DNA of 37,989 nt from Roseomonas sp. (GCA_020249465.1 JADCFP010000143.1:1-37989), one strand, 5' to 3'. Numbered from the stretch's first letter, positions 7,865-16,953 are shown. Notes: generated by a model not told the origin, from the sequence alone. Made by a program: numbers and translations.

Positions 7865-10800
7865 CTTGCCGCCCCCCAGCCACCGCCGCCCGGCGTTTCA
7901 ATGCCAAGCACTTCCCCGGCCGCGAGATGCGCGGAATCGCTGCCCCCCAGCCATTGAATGCTGCCATCGGCGCGTTCCACCCATTGCCGGCCGGCGGCAC
8001 CATCGGCACCGCCTTGCAAGCCATGCGGGGGGACGTTGCGGCGTGATGCCACAATCACCGCTTCCATCGGATGCAGGAAGCGAATGCGCCGGCGTGATCC
8101 ATCACCGCCGCGCCAGCGCCCTGCACCGCCCGAACCTCGGCGGATGGAAAATTCCTCAAGCCGAACCGGATAACGCAATTCCAGGATTTCAGGGTCCGTC
8201 ATGCGCGTATTGGTCATGTGGGTTTGCACAGGACCCGCGCCATTGAAGCCGGGTCCCGCGCCAATGCCGCCGCAAATCGTCTCGTAATACTGGTAGCGTA
8301 CATCACCAAAAAGCAGGTTGTTCATGGTGGCTTGGGCAGAGGCGCAGGCGCCAAGGGCAGCCAGCAGCGCATTGCAGGTCATTTGACTGACTTCGGTATT
8401 GCCGGCCACCACTGCGGCCCCGGGGCGCGGTGACAGGAAAGTGCCCTCTGGGATCACGATTTCCAGGGGCTTCAGGCAACCATCATTGAGCGGAATATCC
8501 TCACCCACCAGGCAGCGGAAGCAATACAGCACCACGGCGCGGCAGACCGCCGATGGCGCGTTGAAATTGCTGGGCCGTTGCGGGCCCGTGCCGGTGAAAT
8601 CAATCACCGCCTTGCGCGCGGCGCGGTCAACGCGGATGGCGACTTTCAGCGGCGCGCCATCATCAATGTTGGTCTCAAAACGCCCATCCGGCAGTTTTTC
8701 CAAGACGCGGCGCACACTTTCTTCGGCATTATCCATGACATGGCGCATATAGGCGCTGACGGTAGCCAGCCCGTAATCGGCCACGGCGCGCTGCAATTCC
8801 TGCACGCCTTTTTCATTGGATGCGATTTGCGCCTTGATATCGGCCACATTCACATCCGGGCTGCGCGCCGGATAGCGTGCGCCCGCCAGCAAGGCGCGGA
8901 ATTGCGCTTCCCGGAAATGCCCGCCATCCACCAGCAGAAAATCATCAATCACCACGCCTTCTTCTTCCAGCGTGCGCGATAGTGGCGGCGTGGATCCAGG
9001 TGTCAGGCCGCCAATATCGGCGTGATGCCCGCGCGATCCCACAAAGAACAGGATGGATGTGCCCGCCGCATCAAAGACCGGCGTGATCACCGTCACATCC
9101 GGCAAATGCGTGCCGCCATTATAGGGATTATTTAGCGCCACTACATCGCCGGGCTTCAGTGTCGCACCGCGCGTGCGGATCACGGTGCGCACGCTTTCGC
9201 CCATCGCTCCAAGATGCACCGGCACATGCGGCGCATTGGCAATCAGCGCGCCGGTCGCATCGAAAATCGCGCAGGAGAAATCCAGCCTTTCCTTGATATT
9301 CACCGAAAGACTGGTGTTTTGCAGCACCGCGCCGGTTTGTTCGGCAATGCTCATGAACAGGTTATTGAAAAGCTCGAGCATTACCGGATCAGGGCGATCC
9401 GTCGCCGCCACATCCGCCGCGCGCGCCCGGGCCGCGATGCGGCGCAGCACCAAGTGATTGCGCGCGGTGACCTCCGCTTCCCAGCCAGGCTCCACAACAG
9501 TGGTGGCATTGGCTTCACGCAGCAGCGCCGGCCCCTTGATGCGATCCCCCGCGCATAGCGCTTCACGGTCATGCACCGGTGCTGCGTGTTCAGCACCGCC
9601 GGTGAAAAGCGCGATGGTATCGAGTGGCTTTGGTGCGTCACCCGCAGCGCGCGGTGGCAGCGCGGCTTCGCGCACTTCCTCACCTGGCGCGGTGACTTCC
9701 GCGATGCAGGCTTCCACAATCACCTGGCGTTCTGGTGTGGCGAAACCAAAGCGGCGGCGATGTGCCTCGGTGAAGGCGGCCAATACTTCCTGATGCGCGC
9801 CAAACGCCACGGGCAGGAAGGTATCCGTACCGGCATAGCGCAAATGCAGCCGCCGCGCCGCTTGGAGCCTCGCGGGATCGGCACCTTGGCGCGCCAGTTC
9901 TTCCCGCCCCGCTGCCACCAGCGCTTCAAGCCGCGCGGTCAGATCAATGATGGCATCAGCGGTGAAGGGGGCTTCCACCGCCGCTTCACGGATCACCGCC
10001 TGATCCGCGAGGCCCATGCCATAGGCGGAAAGCACGCCGGCAAAGGGATGGATGAAGACCGTTTCCATGCCCAATTCATCAGCAACCAAACAGGCATGTT
10101 GCCCGCCCGCGCCGCCGAAGCATTGCAGCGCGAAGCGCGTGGCGTCATGGCCCTTCTGGATCGAAACCTGCTTGATGGCATTGGCCATATTGGCGACCGC
10201 AACACGCAAAAAACCTTCCGCCACCGCGCGCGGATCGGGCGCCGCTTTGCCATGCGCCTTGCCGATTTCGACCGCCAGCGCCGCGAATTTCTCCGCGACA
10301 ATCGCTGCATCCAAGGGCTGATCACCCTGCGGGCCGAAAATCGCCGGGAAATGATGCGGCTGAATCTTGCCCACCATCACATTCGCATCCGTCACCGTAA
10401 GCGGCCCGCCGCGCCGATAACAGGCCGGCCCCGGCACCGCACCGGCGGAATCCGGCCCCACGCGGAAACGCGCACCATCGAAATGCAGAATGGAACCGCC
10501 GCCGGCAGCCACCGTATTGATCGCCATCATCGGTGCGCGCATGCGCACGCCGGCGACTTCGGTTTCAAACGCACGCTCAAAGGCGCCGGCGTAAAGCGCG
10601 ACATCGGTGGACGTGCCGCCCATATCGAAGCCGATGATCCGCTCAAACCCACCCATAGACGCGGTGCGCGCCGCGCCGACAATCCCGCCCGCGGGGCCAG
10701 AGAGAATCGCATCCTTGCCCTGGAAGTGCCCGGCTTCGGTGAGGCCCCCGCTTGATTGCATGAAGTAAAGCCGCACACCCGGCAATTCCGCCGCCACCTG

Positions 10801-11469
10801 ATCCACATAGCGGCGCAGAATGGGCGACAGATAGGCATCAACAACCGTGGTATCGCCGCGCGGCACAATGCGCGGCAGCGGGCTTGCGCGATGGCTCAAG
10901 GAGATTTGCGTAAAGCCTTCTTCGCGGGCGATGGACCCAAGTCGTTCCTCATGCGCCGGATGCGCCCAGGCATGCATCATCAGAATGGCAGCGGCGCGGA
11001 AGCCTTCGCGATGCGCGGCGCGCAACGCCTCACGCGCCGCGGCCTCATCCAAGGGCTCCAATTCCGTGCCATCCACCGCGACACGCCCGCCGATTTCAAC
11101 AGCGCGTTCATGCAGCAATTCCGGCAGGCGCACATCAAGATCGAACAGGCGGGGGCGCGCCTGATTGCCGATGCGCAGCAGATCAGCAAAGCCACGATTG
11201 ACCAGCAGCAGCACCCGTTCACCCTTGCGTTCCAAAAGCGCATTGGTGGCGACCGTGGTGCCCATTTTCACCGCCTCGATCAGGCCGGGCGGGATCGGCG
11301 CGCCGGCGGCAAGGCCCAGGCATTGGCGAATGCCGGCAACGGCAGCGTCCTTATAGCGTTCCGGGTTTTCCGAGAGCAGTTTCAGCGTGGAAAGCCGCCC
11401 GGCCGGATCGCGCGCAACGATATCGGTAAAGGTGCCGCCGCGATCAATCCAGAATTGCCAAGCCGACAT
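7861..11469 (-). CDS. 5-oxoprolinase-type hydantoinase A/B fusion protein
   Basis: A 1202-residue fusion of hydantoinase/oxoprolinase subunits A and B in one chain, the layout of ATP-dependent 5-oxoprolinase (OPLAH), which opens 5-oxo-L-proline to L-glutamate; N-methylhydantoinase and acetophenone or acetone carboxylase relatives share the domains. The A half begins with [16 protein letters not shown] at residues 6-21 and contains the phosphate-binding [16 protein letters not shown]. The B half starts near residue 690 with [16 protein letters not shown] and continues with [17 protein letters not shown] and the Gly-rich C terminus [16 protein letters not shown]. The ATG at 11469 has an AAGGG Shine-Dalgarno about 7 bases upstream. 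The 70-base gap to the Rieske gene holds a candidate promoter. The substrate is inferred from domain order; other lactam or hydantoin substrates are possible. Confidence 0.88.
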   Translation of the reverse strand: MSAWQFWIDRGGTFTDIVARDPAGRLSTLKLLSENPERYKDAAVAGIRQCLGLAAGAPIPPGLIEAVKMGTTVATNALLERKGERVLLLVNRGFADLLRIGNQARPRLFDLDVRLPELLHERAVEIGGRVAVDGTELEPLDEAAAREALRAAHREGFRAAAILMMHAWAHPAHEERLGSIAREEGFTQISLSHRASPLPRIVPRGDTTVVDAYLSPILRRYVDQVAAELPGVRLYFMQSSGGLTEAGHFQGKDAILSGPAGGIVGAARTASMGGFERIIGFDMGGTSTDVALYAGAFERAFETEVAGVRMRAPMMAINTVAAGGGSILHFDGARFRVGPDSAGAVPGPACYRRGGPLTVTDANVMVGKIQPHHFPAIFGPQGDQPLDAAIVAEKFAALAVEIGKAHGKAAPDPRAVAEGFLRVAVANMANAIKQVSIQKGHDATRFALQCFGGAGGQHACLVADELGMETVFIHPFAGVLSAYGMGLADQAVIREAAVEAPFTADAIIDLTARLEALVAAGREELARQGADPARLQAARRLHLRYAGTDTFLPVAFGAHQEVLAAFTEAHRRRFGFATPERQVIVEACIAEVTAPGEEVREAALPPRAAGDAPKPLDTIALFTGGAEHAAPVHDREALCAGDRIKGPALLREANATTVVEPGWEAEVTARNHLVLRRIAARARAADVAATDRPDPVMLELFNNLFMSIAEQTGAVLQNTSLSVNIKERLDFSCAIFDATGALIANAPHVPVHLGAMGESVRTVIRTRGATLKPGDVVALNNPYNGGTHLPDVTVITPVFDAAGTSILFFVGSRGHHADIGGLTPGSTPPLSRTLEEEGVVIDDFLLVDGGHFREAQFRALLAGARYPARSPDVNVADIKAQIASNEKGVQELQRAVADYGLATVSAYMRHVMDNAEESVRRVLEKLPDGRFETNIDDGAPLKVAIRVDRAARKAVIDFTGTGPQRPSNFNAPSAVCRAVVLYCFRCLVGEDIPLNDGCLKPLEIVIPEGTFLSPRPGAAVVAGNTEVSQMTCNALLAALGACASAQATMNNLLFGDVRYQYYETICGGIGAGPGFNGAGPVQTHMTNTRMTDPEILELRYPVRLEEFSIRRGSGGAGRWRGGDGSRRRIRFLHPMEAVIVASRRNVPPHGLQGGADGAAGRQWVERADGSIQWLGGSDSAHLAAGEVLGIETPGGGGWGAAS

Positions 11470-11515
11470 GCAAAACCCTTGAGCAGAAGGAAGGTGAAGC
11501 CAAGGGGTCTAAAAC

Positions 11516-11543
11516 ATTATGCGGCCAAGCGAAATCGGGTCAG
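11516..11543 (-). promoter_or_regulatory. Candidate promoter for the 5-oxoprolinase-type gene
   Basis: Read on the - strand, CTGACC (11543-11538) is followed after 16 bases by CATAAT (11521-11516), matching sigma70-like -35 and -10 hexamers at 4/6 and 5/6. The -35 overlaps the stop codon of the Rieske gene. A transcript from here would carry a leader of about 40 bases with an AAGGG ribosome site. Weak, position-based evidence only. Confidence 0.35.
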
Positions 11544-11893
11544 AGGCCCGCATCGGCGGGCACCAGCACCTGCCCCGCCTCATCCACCCGCGCCGCTACG
11601 GCTTCCAGGGCCTCACCATAACAGGGGCCGGAGACACATTCGCCGGAGTCAATCTCAAACCGCGCGCCATGGGCGGAACAGAGGATATGCTGGCGCTTGG
11701 CATCCAGAAAGCGATCCGGCACGGGGTCCAGGGGCAGGCCGATATGCGGGCAGGAATTCACATAGACCCAAACCGCGCTGCCACGCCGCACGGCAAATAG
11801 CCCCATGAAGGCGCCGGGTGCCGCCGGAAAACCTTTGGACCCGCCATCGGGGATATCCTCAAGCGCGCAAAGCGCGCGTTCTGGCTTGCTCAT
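11540..11893 (-). CDS. Rieske [2Fe-2S] ferredoxin-like protein
   Basis: Small soluble Rieske-domain protein, 117 residues. The cluster ligands are visible: Cys48 and His50 in NSCPHIG, and Cys72 and His75 in LCSAHGARF. This is the CxH...CxxH pattern of Rieske ferredoxins and of the electron carriers of oxygenases. A second Gly/Cys-rich segment, SGECVSGPCYGEAL, follows and is common in stand-alone Rieske proteins. The ATG at 11893 overlaps the stop of the EVE-domain gene as ATGA, so the two are translationally coupled. No oxygenase or reductase partner is nearby, so its redox partner is unknown. The frame is open upstream of 11893, but that stretch has no Rieske-like sequence and was not included. 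Confidence 0.9.
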   Translation of the reverse strand: MSKPERALCALEDIPDGGSKGFPAAPGAFMGLFAVRRGSAVWVYVNSCPHIGLPLDPVPDRFLDAKRQHILCSAHGARFEIDSGECVSGPCYGEALEAVAARVDEAGQVLVPADAGL

Positions 11894-12336
11894 TGACCTG
11901 CCCAGCCGCCCATGCGGGCAATCACCGCCCAATGCTCCGGCGCGATGGGCATGACGGAAAGGCGCGATTGGCGGATCAGCGCGACATCTGCCAGCGCCGG
12001 TTCGGCCTTGATGGCAGCGAGCCCCACGGGCTTTGGCATGGGCGCGACCGCGCGCATATCCACACAAACCCAGGATGAGCCTTCCTCGGCGGTCGGGTCG
12101 GGATAGGCTTCGCGCGCCACCTCGACCACGCCAACAACCTCCTTGCCGATATTGGAATGGTAGAAGAAGGCGAGGTCACCCTTTTTCATCGCCATCAGGT
12201 TCCGGTTGGCGAGGTGATTGCGCACGCCCGTCCAGGGTTCCACACCATTGGCGACCTGTTGGTCCCAGGAAAAGGCATCGGGTTCGGATTTCACCAGCCA
12301 GCGGGAAGCGGGCGCTGTGGTCCTGGCTGCTGGCAT
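11890..12336 (-). CDS. EVE-domain (PUA-like fold) protein
   Basis: A 148-residue single-domain protein of the EVE family, a PUA-like fold related to thymocyte nuclear protein 1 and to YTH/ASCH domains that read modified bases in nucleic acids. Family features visible are WLVKSEPDAFSWD at 13-25, PWTGVRNHLANRNLMAMKKGDLAFFYHSN and the GVVEVAREAYPDP strand. Its ATG at 12336 is preceded by GATAAC, again a -10-like element a few bases from the start. It is the first gene of the - strand run and divergent from ccmC. In bacteria the standalone form is widely conserved but its ligand is unproven; a housekeeping role is more likely than defence given the context. Confidence 0.92.
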   Translation of the reverse strand: MPAARTTAPASRWLVKSEPDAFSWDQQVANGVEPWTGVRNHLANRNLMAMKKGDLAFFYHSNIGKEVVGVVEVAREAYPDPTAEEGSSWVCVDMRAVAPMPKPVGLAAIKAEPALADVALIRQSRLSVMPIAPEHWAVIARMGGWAGQ

Positions 12337-12513
12337 GGCGTTATCTGATCCCCCTTGGCCCCGGCGGAGCGCATGACAATCAGGTAACGCCAGATGCGCC
12401 GCGCTTCAATAAGCCGGGGGGCGGTTTTCGAGGCGGGGGGGACTCCCTTGGCGACCCACCGCCCCCCATGTGAAGCTGGCAAGGAGGCAAGAGGGTGATT
12501 CCACCCGCCACGA

Positions 12514-12549
12514 ATGTGGGCTAGTCTGACCATGTGGACGCCAGAATGA
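12514..12549 (+). CDS. Possible leader mini-ORF overlapping the ccmC start
   Basis: An ATG at 12514 opens an 11-codon frame, with a second in-frame ATG at 12532. It ends in a TGA that overlaps the ccmC ATG at 12546 as ATGA. A strong Shine-Dalgarno-like AAGGAGG occurs at 12481-12487, but it is too far from this ATG and is instead well spaced for a 9-codon GTG frame starting at 12495. The 12337-12513 stretch contains no other gene that I can support. Translation of this mini-ORF is speculative; if real it would couple the leader to ccmC. Confidence 0.2.
   Translation: MWASLTMWTPE
12521..12530 (+). promoter_or_regulatory. CTAGTCTGAC motif immediately before the ccm operon
   Basis: The 10-mer CTAGTCTGAC lies directly before the ccmC start region. 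The identical 10-mer sits before cydD at 27113-27122. TAGTCT could be a -10 element with transcription beginning at or next to the start codon. No convincing -35 is present at 17 bases upstream (TTCCAC). The shared placement is seen directly; the promoter role is inference. Confidence 0.35.
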
Positions 12550-13337
12550 CAGCTAAAGCTGACAGCAGCCCGAGCGGTGCCGCCGCTGGCGCGCGTTCGC
12601 TGCATCGCTTTGCCAATCCCGGACGCTTCCTGCGCGCTTCGGCCCGCGTGCAGCTGTGGCTTTGGGTGGCGGCGGCTTTAGTGCTGGGCGCGGGGCTGGT
12701 TTGGGGCCTGTTCCTATCACCCGCTGATTGGCAGCAGGGTGAGACAGTGCGCATTATGTATGTGCACGTGCCGATGGCCTGGCTTGCCATGGGTGGCTAC
12801 ACTGCGCTGGCTGGCGCTTCCGTCATGTCGCTGATCTGGCGCCATCCCTTGGCGGATCTTTTTGCGCGCGAATTATCGCCGGTGGGTGCGCTGGTAACAG
12901 CGCTCTGTTTGGCGACAGGCAGCCTTTGGGGTCGGCCCATGTGGGGCACCTGGTGGGTCTGGGACGCGCGGCTCACTTCCGTCCTGGTGCTGTTTTTCCT
13001 GTGGCTTGGGCATGCGGCGCTGACGCGCGCCTTTGAAGATCAGGAACGCGGCGCGCGGGTTGGTGCCATCCTTGCGCTGGTCGGCATTGTAAATATCCCG
13101 ATTGTGAAATTCAGCGTGGATTGGTGGAATACGCTGCATCAGCCCGCTTCCGTCACGCGCTTTGATGCGCCGGGGATGCATGTGGATATCCTTTATCCGT
13201 TATTGACCTGCGCGCTTGGCTTTTCGCTGCTGTTTGGCGCGGTGGTGCTGGCGCGCACACGCGCTGCGGTGATGGAACGGCGCATCCGCGCCCTGCAATT
13301 GGCCCGCGCGCGGCGCGAGGAGGCTTTGGGCGCATGA
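12546..13337 (+). CDS. ccmC: Haem exporter/chaperone-loading protein CcmC
   Basis: Inner-membrane protein of System I cytochrome c maturation that delivers haem b to CcmE at the periplasmic face. It is about 263 residues with six hydrophobic segments. The tryptophan-rich WWD haem-handling motif WGTWWVWDARLTS is at residues 133-145. Flanking haem-ligand histidines are visible in MYVHVPMAW (His74) and WWNTLHQP. The start is taken at ATG 12546; an in-frame GTG at 12534 would add four residues. The stop overlaps ccmD as ATGA. The ABC components ccmA and ccmB, which normally work with CcmC to release holo-CcmE, are not in this window. The call is firm; only the start is open. Confidence 0.96.
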   Translation: MTAKADSSPSGAAAGARSLHRFANPGRFLRASARVQLWLWVAAALVLGAGLVWGLFLSPADWQQGETVRIMYVHVPMAWLAMGGYTALAGASVMSLIWRHPLADLFARELSPVGALVTALCLATGSLWGRPMWGTWWVWDARLTSVLVLFFLWLGHAALTRAFEDQERGARVGAILALVGIVNIPIVKFSVDWWNTLHQPASVTRFDAPGMHVDILYPLLTCALGFSLLFGAVVLARTRAAVMERRIRALQLARARREEALGA

Positions 13338-13474
13338 GCCACGCATTCTTCATCACCGCATCCTATGCGCTGGTCGTGATTGGCTTTGGTGCTTTGGTGT
13401 TGGATGCGGCGCGCCGCCATGCCGCGGCCAAGCGCTTGCTCGCGGAATTGGACCCGCGCGGAGACCGGCCATGA
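13334..13474 (+). CDS. ccmD: Haem exporter accessory protein CcmD
   Basis: A 46-residue single-pass membrane protein between ccmC and ccmE. It begins MSHAFFITASYALVVIGF, has one hydrophobic segment at about residues 8-24, then a basic stretch DAARRHAAAKRLL that would be cytoplasmic. CcmD is a small, poorly conserved subunit that helps release haem-loaded CcmE from CcmC in the CcmABCD complex. Length, topology and position match. Its ATG overlaps the ccmC stop as ATGA, and its TGA overlaps the ccmE ATG in the same way. The sequence alone would be too short for identification; the assignment rests on context and topology. Confidence 0.88.
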   Translation: MSHAFFITASYALVVIGFGALVLDAARRHAAAKRLLAELDPRGDRP

Positions 13475-13971
13475 CTCGCAAAAAGCGCCGGCTTTATGTC
13501 CTGCTGCTTTGCGGGCTGGGGCTTGGCAGCGCCACTGCGCTGACGCTGACGGCGTTTCAGGACAATCTGGTGTTTTTCCGTTCGCCGTCAGACATTATGC
13601 GTGAAGCGCCGCCGGCCAATCGTGCCTTTCGTCTGGGCGGGCTGGTGGAAGCGGGCAGCCTGGAACGCGGCACCGGCGCGGATGGCAAACCAACGGCCAA
13701 TTTTCGCGTGACCGATGGCGCGCATACCATTCGCGTTTCCTATGCCGGCGTGCTGCCGGATTTGTTCCGCGAAGGCCAGGGCGTGGTGACGCTTGGCATG
13801 ATGCAGCCCGATGGGGTTTTCCGCGCGCGCGAAGTGCTGGCGCGGCATGATGAAACCTATATGCCGCCGGAAGTGGCTGATGCGCTGAAGCGCGCCGGCC
13901 ATTGGAACCCGGCGGAAGGTGCGCCACCGCCACCGGCGGAATGGAACACCGCACCAAGGAGAGGCGGATGA
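13471..13971 (+). CDS. ccmE: Haem chaperone CcmE
   Basis: Periplasmic, membrane-anchored haem chaperone that binds haem covalently and passes it to CcmF. It is 166 residues. An N-terminal basic tract and signal anchor at about 8-27 precede an OB-fold domain. The haem-attachment motif is RHDETYMPPEV, with covalent His126 and Tyr130 (HxxxY type). LVEAGSLERG and FRVTDG are typical strands of the fold. The C terminus is short and Pro-rich. It overlaps both neighbours by ATGA junctions, so it is in the middle of one polycistronic unit. Confidence 0.97.
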   Translation: MTRKKRRLYVLLLCGLGLGSATALTLTAFQDNLVFFRSPSDIMREAPPANRAFRLGGLVEAGSLERGTGADGKPTANFRVTDGAHTIRVSYAGVLPDLFREGQGVVTLGMMQPDGVFRAREVLARHDETYMPPEVADALKRAGHWNPAEGAPPPPAEWNTAPRRGG

Positions 13972-15926
13972 TCGGCGAACTTGGCCATTTCGCGCTGGCG
14001 CTTGGCTGCATTCTGGCCCTGGCGCAATCGGTCCTGCCATTGGTTGGCGCGCATCGCGCGGATGCGCGGCTGATGGCGCTGGCGTCCCCGCTTGCGGTAG
14101 CGCAGCTGATCGCGATTGCGGCCGCTTTCGCCGCGCTGCTTTGGGCTTTTGCGGTGAATGATACCACGGTTTCCAATGTGGTGCTGAACAGCCATTCGGC
14201 GAAGCCGCTGATCTATAAATTCTCAGGCGCTTGGGGCAATCACGAAGGGTCCATGGTGCTTTGGGTGCTGATCCTGGCGCTTTGTGGTGGCGCGGTGGCG
14301 GGCTTCGGGCGCGATTTGCCGAGTGCATTGCAGGCGCGCGTGATCGGTATTCTGGGGCTGATCGCAGCAGGGTTTTTGGGCTTCATCATCTTCACCTCCA
14401 ACCCGTTTGAACGCGTCTGGCCGCCGCCCATGGATGGGCAGGGGCTCAATCCGTTGCTGCAGGATCTTGGCCTCGCCTTGCACCCGCCGATGCTCTACCT
14501 CGGCTATGTTGGTTATGCGGTGACTTTTGCTTTTGCCGTGGCAGCCCTGCTGGAAGGCCGTGTTGATGCCGCCTGGGGGCGTTGGGTGCGGCCCTGGTCA
14601 CTCGCCGCCTGGTCCTTCCTGACACTTGGCATCGCGCTTGGGTCCTGGTGGGCCTATTACGAATTGGGCTGGGGTGGGTATTGGTTCTGGGATCCGGTGG
14701 AAAACGCATCGCTTTTGCCCTGGCTGATTGGCGCGGCGCTGCTGCATTGCGCGATTGTCGTTGAAAAACGCGAAAGCCTGAAAATCTGGACCGTGCTGCT
14801 GGCGATTTTGGCTTTTGGAATGTCCTTGCTGGGGGCATTTTTGGTGCGCTCTGGCGTTCTGAATTCCGTGCATGCTTTCGCCAATGATCCAGCGCGTGGT
14901 GTCTTCCTTCTTGGGCTGCTGATGCTCTATGTGACCGGCGCTTTGGCCTTGTTTGCGTGGCGCGCGCCGCGGCTGGGCGGGACGGGGATATTCGCGCCAA
15001 TCTCGCGCGAAGGCGCGCTGGTGCTGAATAATCTGCTGCTCTGTTCCATCACCACCGTGGTTCTGGTGGGCACGCTTTGGCCGATGTTCGCCGATATCCT
15101 GTTCGGCGCAAAAATCTCAGTGGGTGCGCCCTTCTTCAATGCAGCGACAGCGCCGCTGGCGATTCCCTTGGTCGCAGCCATGGCGGTGGGGCCGCTGTTG
15201 GCGTGGAAGCGCGCCGATCTGGCGGGCGCCTTGCAGCGCTTGTGGTGGGTTGGGTTGCTCGCAGTGGCAGCCGCGTTCCTGACGTTGCTGATCGCAGGCT
15301 ATCATGTTTGGCCAGCGCTTGGCTTTGCCGCGGCTGCTTGGCTCATTGCCGGTGCGGCGGCTGATATTCTGGACCGCATCGCGGCCTTCCGCAGACCCTC
15401 CCAAGCCTGGAACCGCGCACGCGGCCTGCCGCGCGCTGCATGGGGCGGTGCCATTGCCCATGCTGGCATGGGTGTCACCTTTGCGGGCCTCGCGGGCATG
15501 GGCCTTGCCACTGATGCGCTGGTGGAACTGAAGCCCGGGCAATCAACGCGGCTGGCAGGCTATGAATGGCGGCTGGAGAGTATCCGCGATGTGCAGGGGC
15601 CGAATTGGTCATCGCGCCGCGCCACCATCACGGTGCTGGATGGCGGGCGCGTGGTGACGGTGCTGACACCGGAAAAACGCTTCTTCCCGGTTGGGCGCAT
15701 GCACACCACCGAAGCGGCCATCCATACAAACGCCATCCGAGACCTTTACGCGGTGCTGGGCGATGAACGTGATGGTGGTGGCGTGGTGCGGCTGCATCAC
15801 AATCCACTCGCCCCCTGGATCTGGTTTGGTGCGGGGATCATGGCTTTGGGCGGCGGGCTCTCGCTTTCTGACCGCCGCATCCGGGTTTCTGCACCATCCC
15901 GCAAGGCGGCACCCGCCCCGGCATGA
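13968..15926 (+). CDS. ccmF: Cytochrome c haem lyase subunit CcmF
   Basis: Large polytopic inner-membrane protein, 652 residues, that with CcmH and CcmI ligates haem to apocytochrome c. About fifteen hydrophobic segments are visible. The WWD motif GGYWFWDPVENASLLPWL lies at about 234-251, preceded by WGNHEGSMVLW, which is characteristic of CcmF rather than CcmC. A periplasmic C-terminal domain of about 100 residues before the last TM contains the LGDERDGGGVVRLHHNPLAP segment. The start at 13968 is chosen because the ATG overlaps the ccmE stop and is preceded by AAGGAGAGG; the frame is also open upstream inside ccmE. The stop overlaps ccmG as ATGA. Confidence 0.97.
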   Translation: MIGELGHFALALGCILALAQSVLPLVGAHRADARLMALASPLAVAQLIAIAAAFAALLWAFAVNDTTVSNVVLNSHSAKPLIYKFSGAWGNHEGSMVLWVLILALCGGAVAGFGRDLPSALQARVIGILGLIAAGFLGFIIFTSNPFERVWPPPMDGQGLNPLLQDLGLALHPPMLYLGYVGYAVTFAFAVAALLEGRVDAAWGRWVRPWSLAAWSFLTLGIALGSWWAYYELGWGGYWFWDPVENASLLPWLIGAALLHCAIVVEKRESLKIWTVLLAILAFGMSLLGAFLVRSGVLNSVHAFANDPARGVFLLGLLMLYVTGALALFAWRAPRLGGTGIFAPISREGALVLNNLLLCSITTVVLVGTLWPMFADILFGAKISVGAPFFNAATAPLAIPLVAAMAVGPLLAWKRADLAGALQRLWWVGLLAVAAAFLTLLIAGYHVWPALGFAAAAWLIAGAAADILDRIAAFRRPSQAWNRARGLPRAAWGGAIAHAGMGVTFAGLAGMGLATDALVELKPGQSTRLAGYEWRLESIRDVQGPNWSSRRATITVLDGGRVVTVLTPEKRFFPVGRMHTTEAAIHTNAIRDLYAVLGDERDGGGVVRLHHNPLAPWIWFGAGIMALGGGLSLSDRRIRVSAPSRKAAPAPA

Positions 15927-16504
15927 GTGACGCAGCCACCCCCAAGCGTTCGCGCCGCTGGATGGTCTATGCGCCTTTGGGCCTGGCCGCGGCGGCGGGG
16001 GTTGGCTTTTACGCCATGCTGCAAGGCTTGCAGGATGGCAGCTATAATCCGCGCGGCGTGCCTTCTGTCTTGCTCGGCAAACCAGCACCTGATTTCAGCC
16101 TGCCGGAACTGGAAGGCATTGGGCTTCCCGCGCTGGCGGCGGCGGATTTGCGCGGGCCTTTGCCAGGGCCGGTGCTGGTGAATTTCTGGGCGTCCTGGTG
16201 CGCGCCCTGCATCATTGAACACCCGCAACTGATGCGGCTATCGCGCGAAGGCGTCGCGGTTTACGGCATCAATTACAAGGATCGCGTGGCAGAAGCCGGC
16301 GCCTTCCTCAAGCGCCACGGCAACCCCTATCGCCGGCTCGGCCGCGATGAACCCGGGCGCACCGCGATTGATTGGGGCGTCTATGGCGTGCCTGAGACCT
16401 ATTTGCTCGACCGCCAGGGCATGATCCGCTGGCGCTGGGCCGGCCCCATCACCGCCGATACGCTGGAGAGTGAATTGCGCCCCCTGCTTCGGAGATATGC
16501 GTGA
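15923..16504 (+). CDS. ccmG: Thiol:disulfide oxidoreductase CcmG/DsbE
   Basis: Periplasmic membrane-anchored thioredoxin-like protein, 193 residues, that keeps apocytochrome CxxCH cysteines reduced for haem attachment. It has an N-terminal signal anchor at about 14-33, the GKPAPDFSLPELEG start of the fold at 52-65, and the active site WASWCAPC with Cys93 and Cys96. A cis-Pro region, YGVPETYLLD, follows, together with the acidic GINYKDR loop typical of CcmG. It overlaps ccmF upstream by ATGA and ccmH downstream by GTGA. Electrons would come from a DsbD/CcdA-type transporter, which is not in the window. Confidence 0.96.
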   Translation: MSDAATPKRSRRWMVYAPLGLAAAAGVGFYAMLQGLQDGSYNPRGVPSVLLGKPAPDFSLPELEGIGLPALAAADLRGPLPGPVLVNFWASWCAPCIIEHPQLMRLSREGVAVYGINYKDRVAEAGAFLKRHGNPYRRLGRDEPGRTAIDWGVYGVPETYLLDRQGMIRWRWAGPITADTLESELRPLLRRYA

Positions 16505-16953
16505 CGCGCTGGGTTTTCTTCTGCCTGCTGCTGGCGCTGCCCGCCTGGGGCGCGGTGGGCGATCCGAATGAAAGGCTGGCCGACCCGGCGAAGGAAGCCC
16601 TGGCGCGGGAGATCGGGCGCGAATTGCGATGCCTAGTCTGTCAGAACCAATCCATCGAAGACAGTGACGCGCAATTGGCGCGGGATTTGCGCCGGCTGGT
16701 GCGTGAACGTGTCGCGGCTGGTGAGGATCAGGCAGCGGTGATTCGCTTTGTGCATGAGCGTTACGGCGATTTCGTGCTGCTGCGCCCGCCCGTGACGGCG
16801 GCGACGATTTTGCTTTGGGCGACGCCCTTCCTGGCTTTGGGCGGCGGCATTGCCGTAATCCTGCTACGCCGTCGCCGTGCGATTGCCGAAGCGGCGGCGC
16901 TTTCGCCCGAAGAAGCACGGCGCCTGGCTGAGCTTGATCGCGGCACAGCATGA
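16501..16953 (+). CDS. ccmH: Cytochrome c maturation protein CcmH (CcmL/CycL)
   Basis: Membrane-anchored periplasmic thiol protein, 150 residues, that takes part in apocytochrome reduction and haem ligation with CcmF. It has a cleavable-looking N-terminal hydrophobic segment (residues 3-18) and the redox motif LRCLVCQNQSIEDSD with Cys44 and Cys47. A three-helix domain and one C-terminal TM near 100-120 follow, then RRRRAIAEA. It is the short form, without the TPR domain found in the long E. coli CcmH; that domain is encoded by the next gene. The start is a GTG overlapping the ccmG stop as GTGA. Confidence 0.96.
   Translation: MTRWVFFCLLLALPAWGAVGDPNERLADPAKEALAREIGRELRCLVCQNQSIEDSDAQLARDLRRLVRERVAAGEDQAAVIRFVHERYGDFVLLRPPVTAATILLWATPFLALGGGIAVILLRRRRAIAEAAALSPEEARRLAELDRGTA

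Noticed and set aside
11470-11515. CCCTTG...CAAGGG inverted repeat upstream of the 5-oxoprolinase-type gene
   Set aside because: The loop is about 20 bases and the stem only 6 bp; it overlaps the presumed ribosome site and is likely chance.
9571-11808. Two long + strand open frames opposite the 5-oxoprolinase-type gene
   Set aside because: Same shadow composition, no motifs, and the second runs through the start of the real gene into the Rieske gene.
11894-12067. N-terminal extension of the Rieske protein
   Set aside because: The extension is a shadow of the EVE gene; the ATGA overlap at 11893 gives a natural start.
11890-12336. EVE-domain gene as part of a modification-dependent defence system
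   Set aside because: No nuclease, helicase, methyltransferase or toxin gene is adjacent; the neighbours are metabolic.
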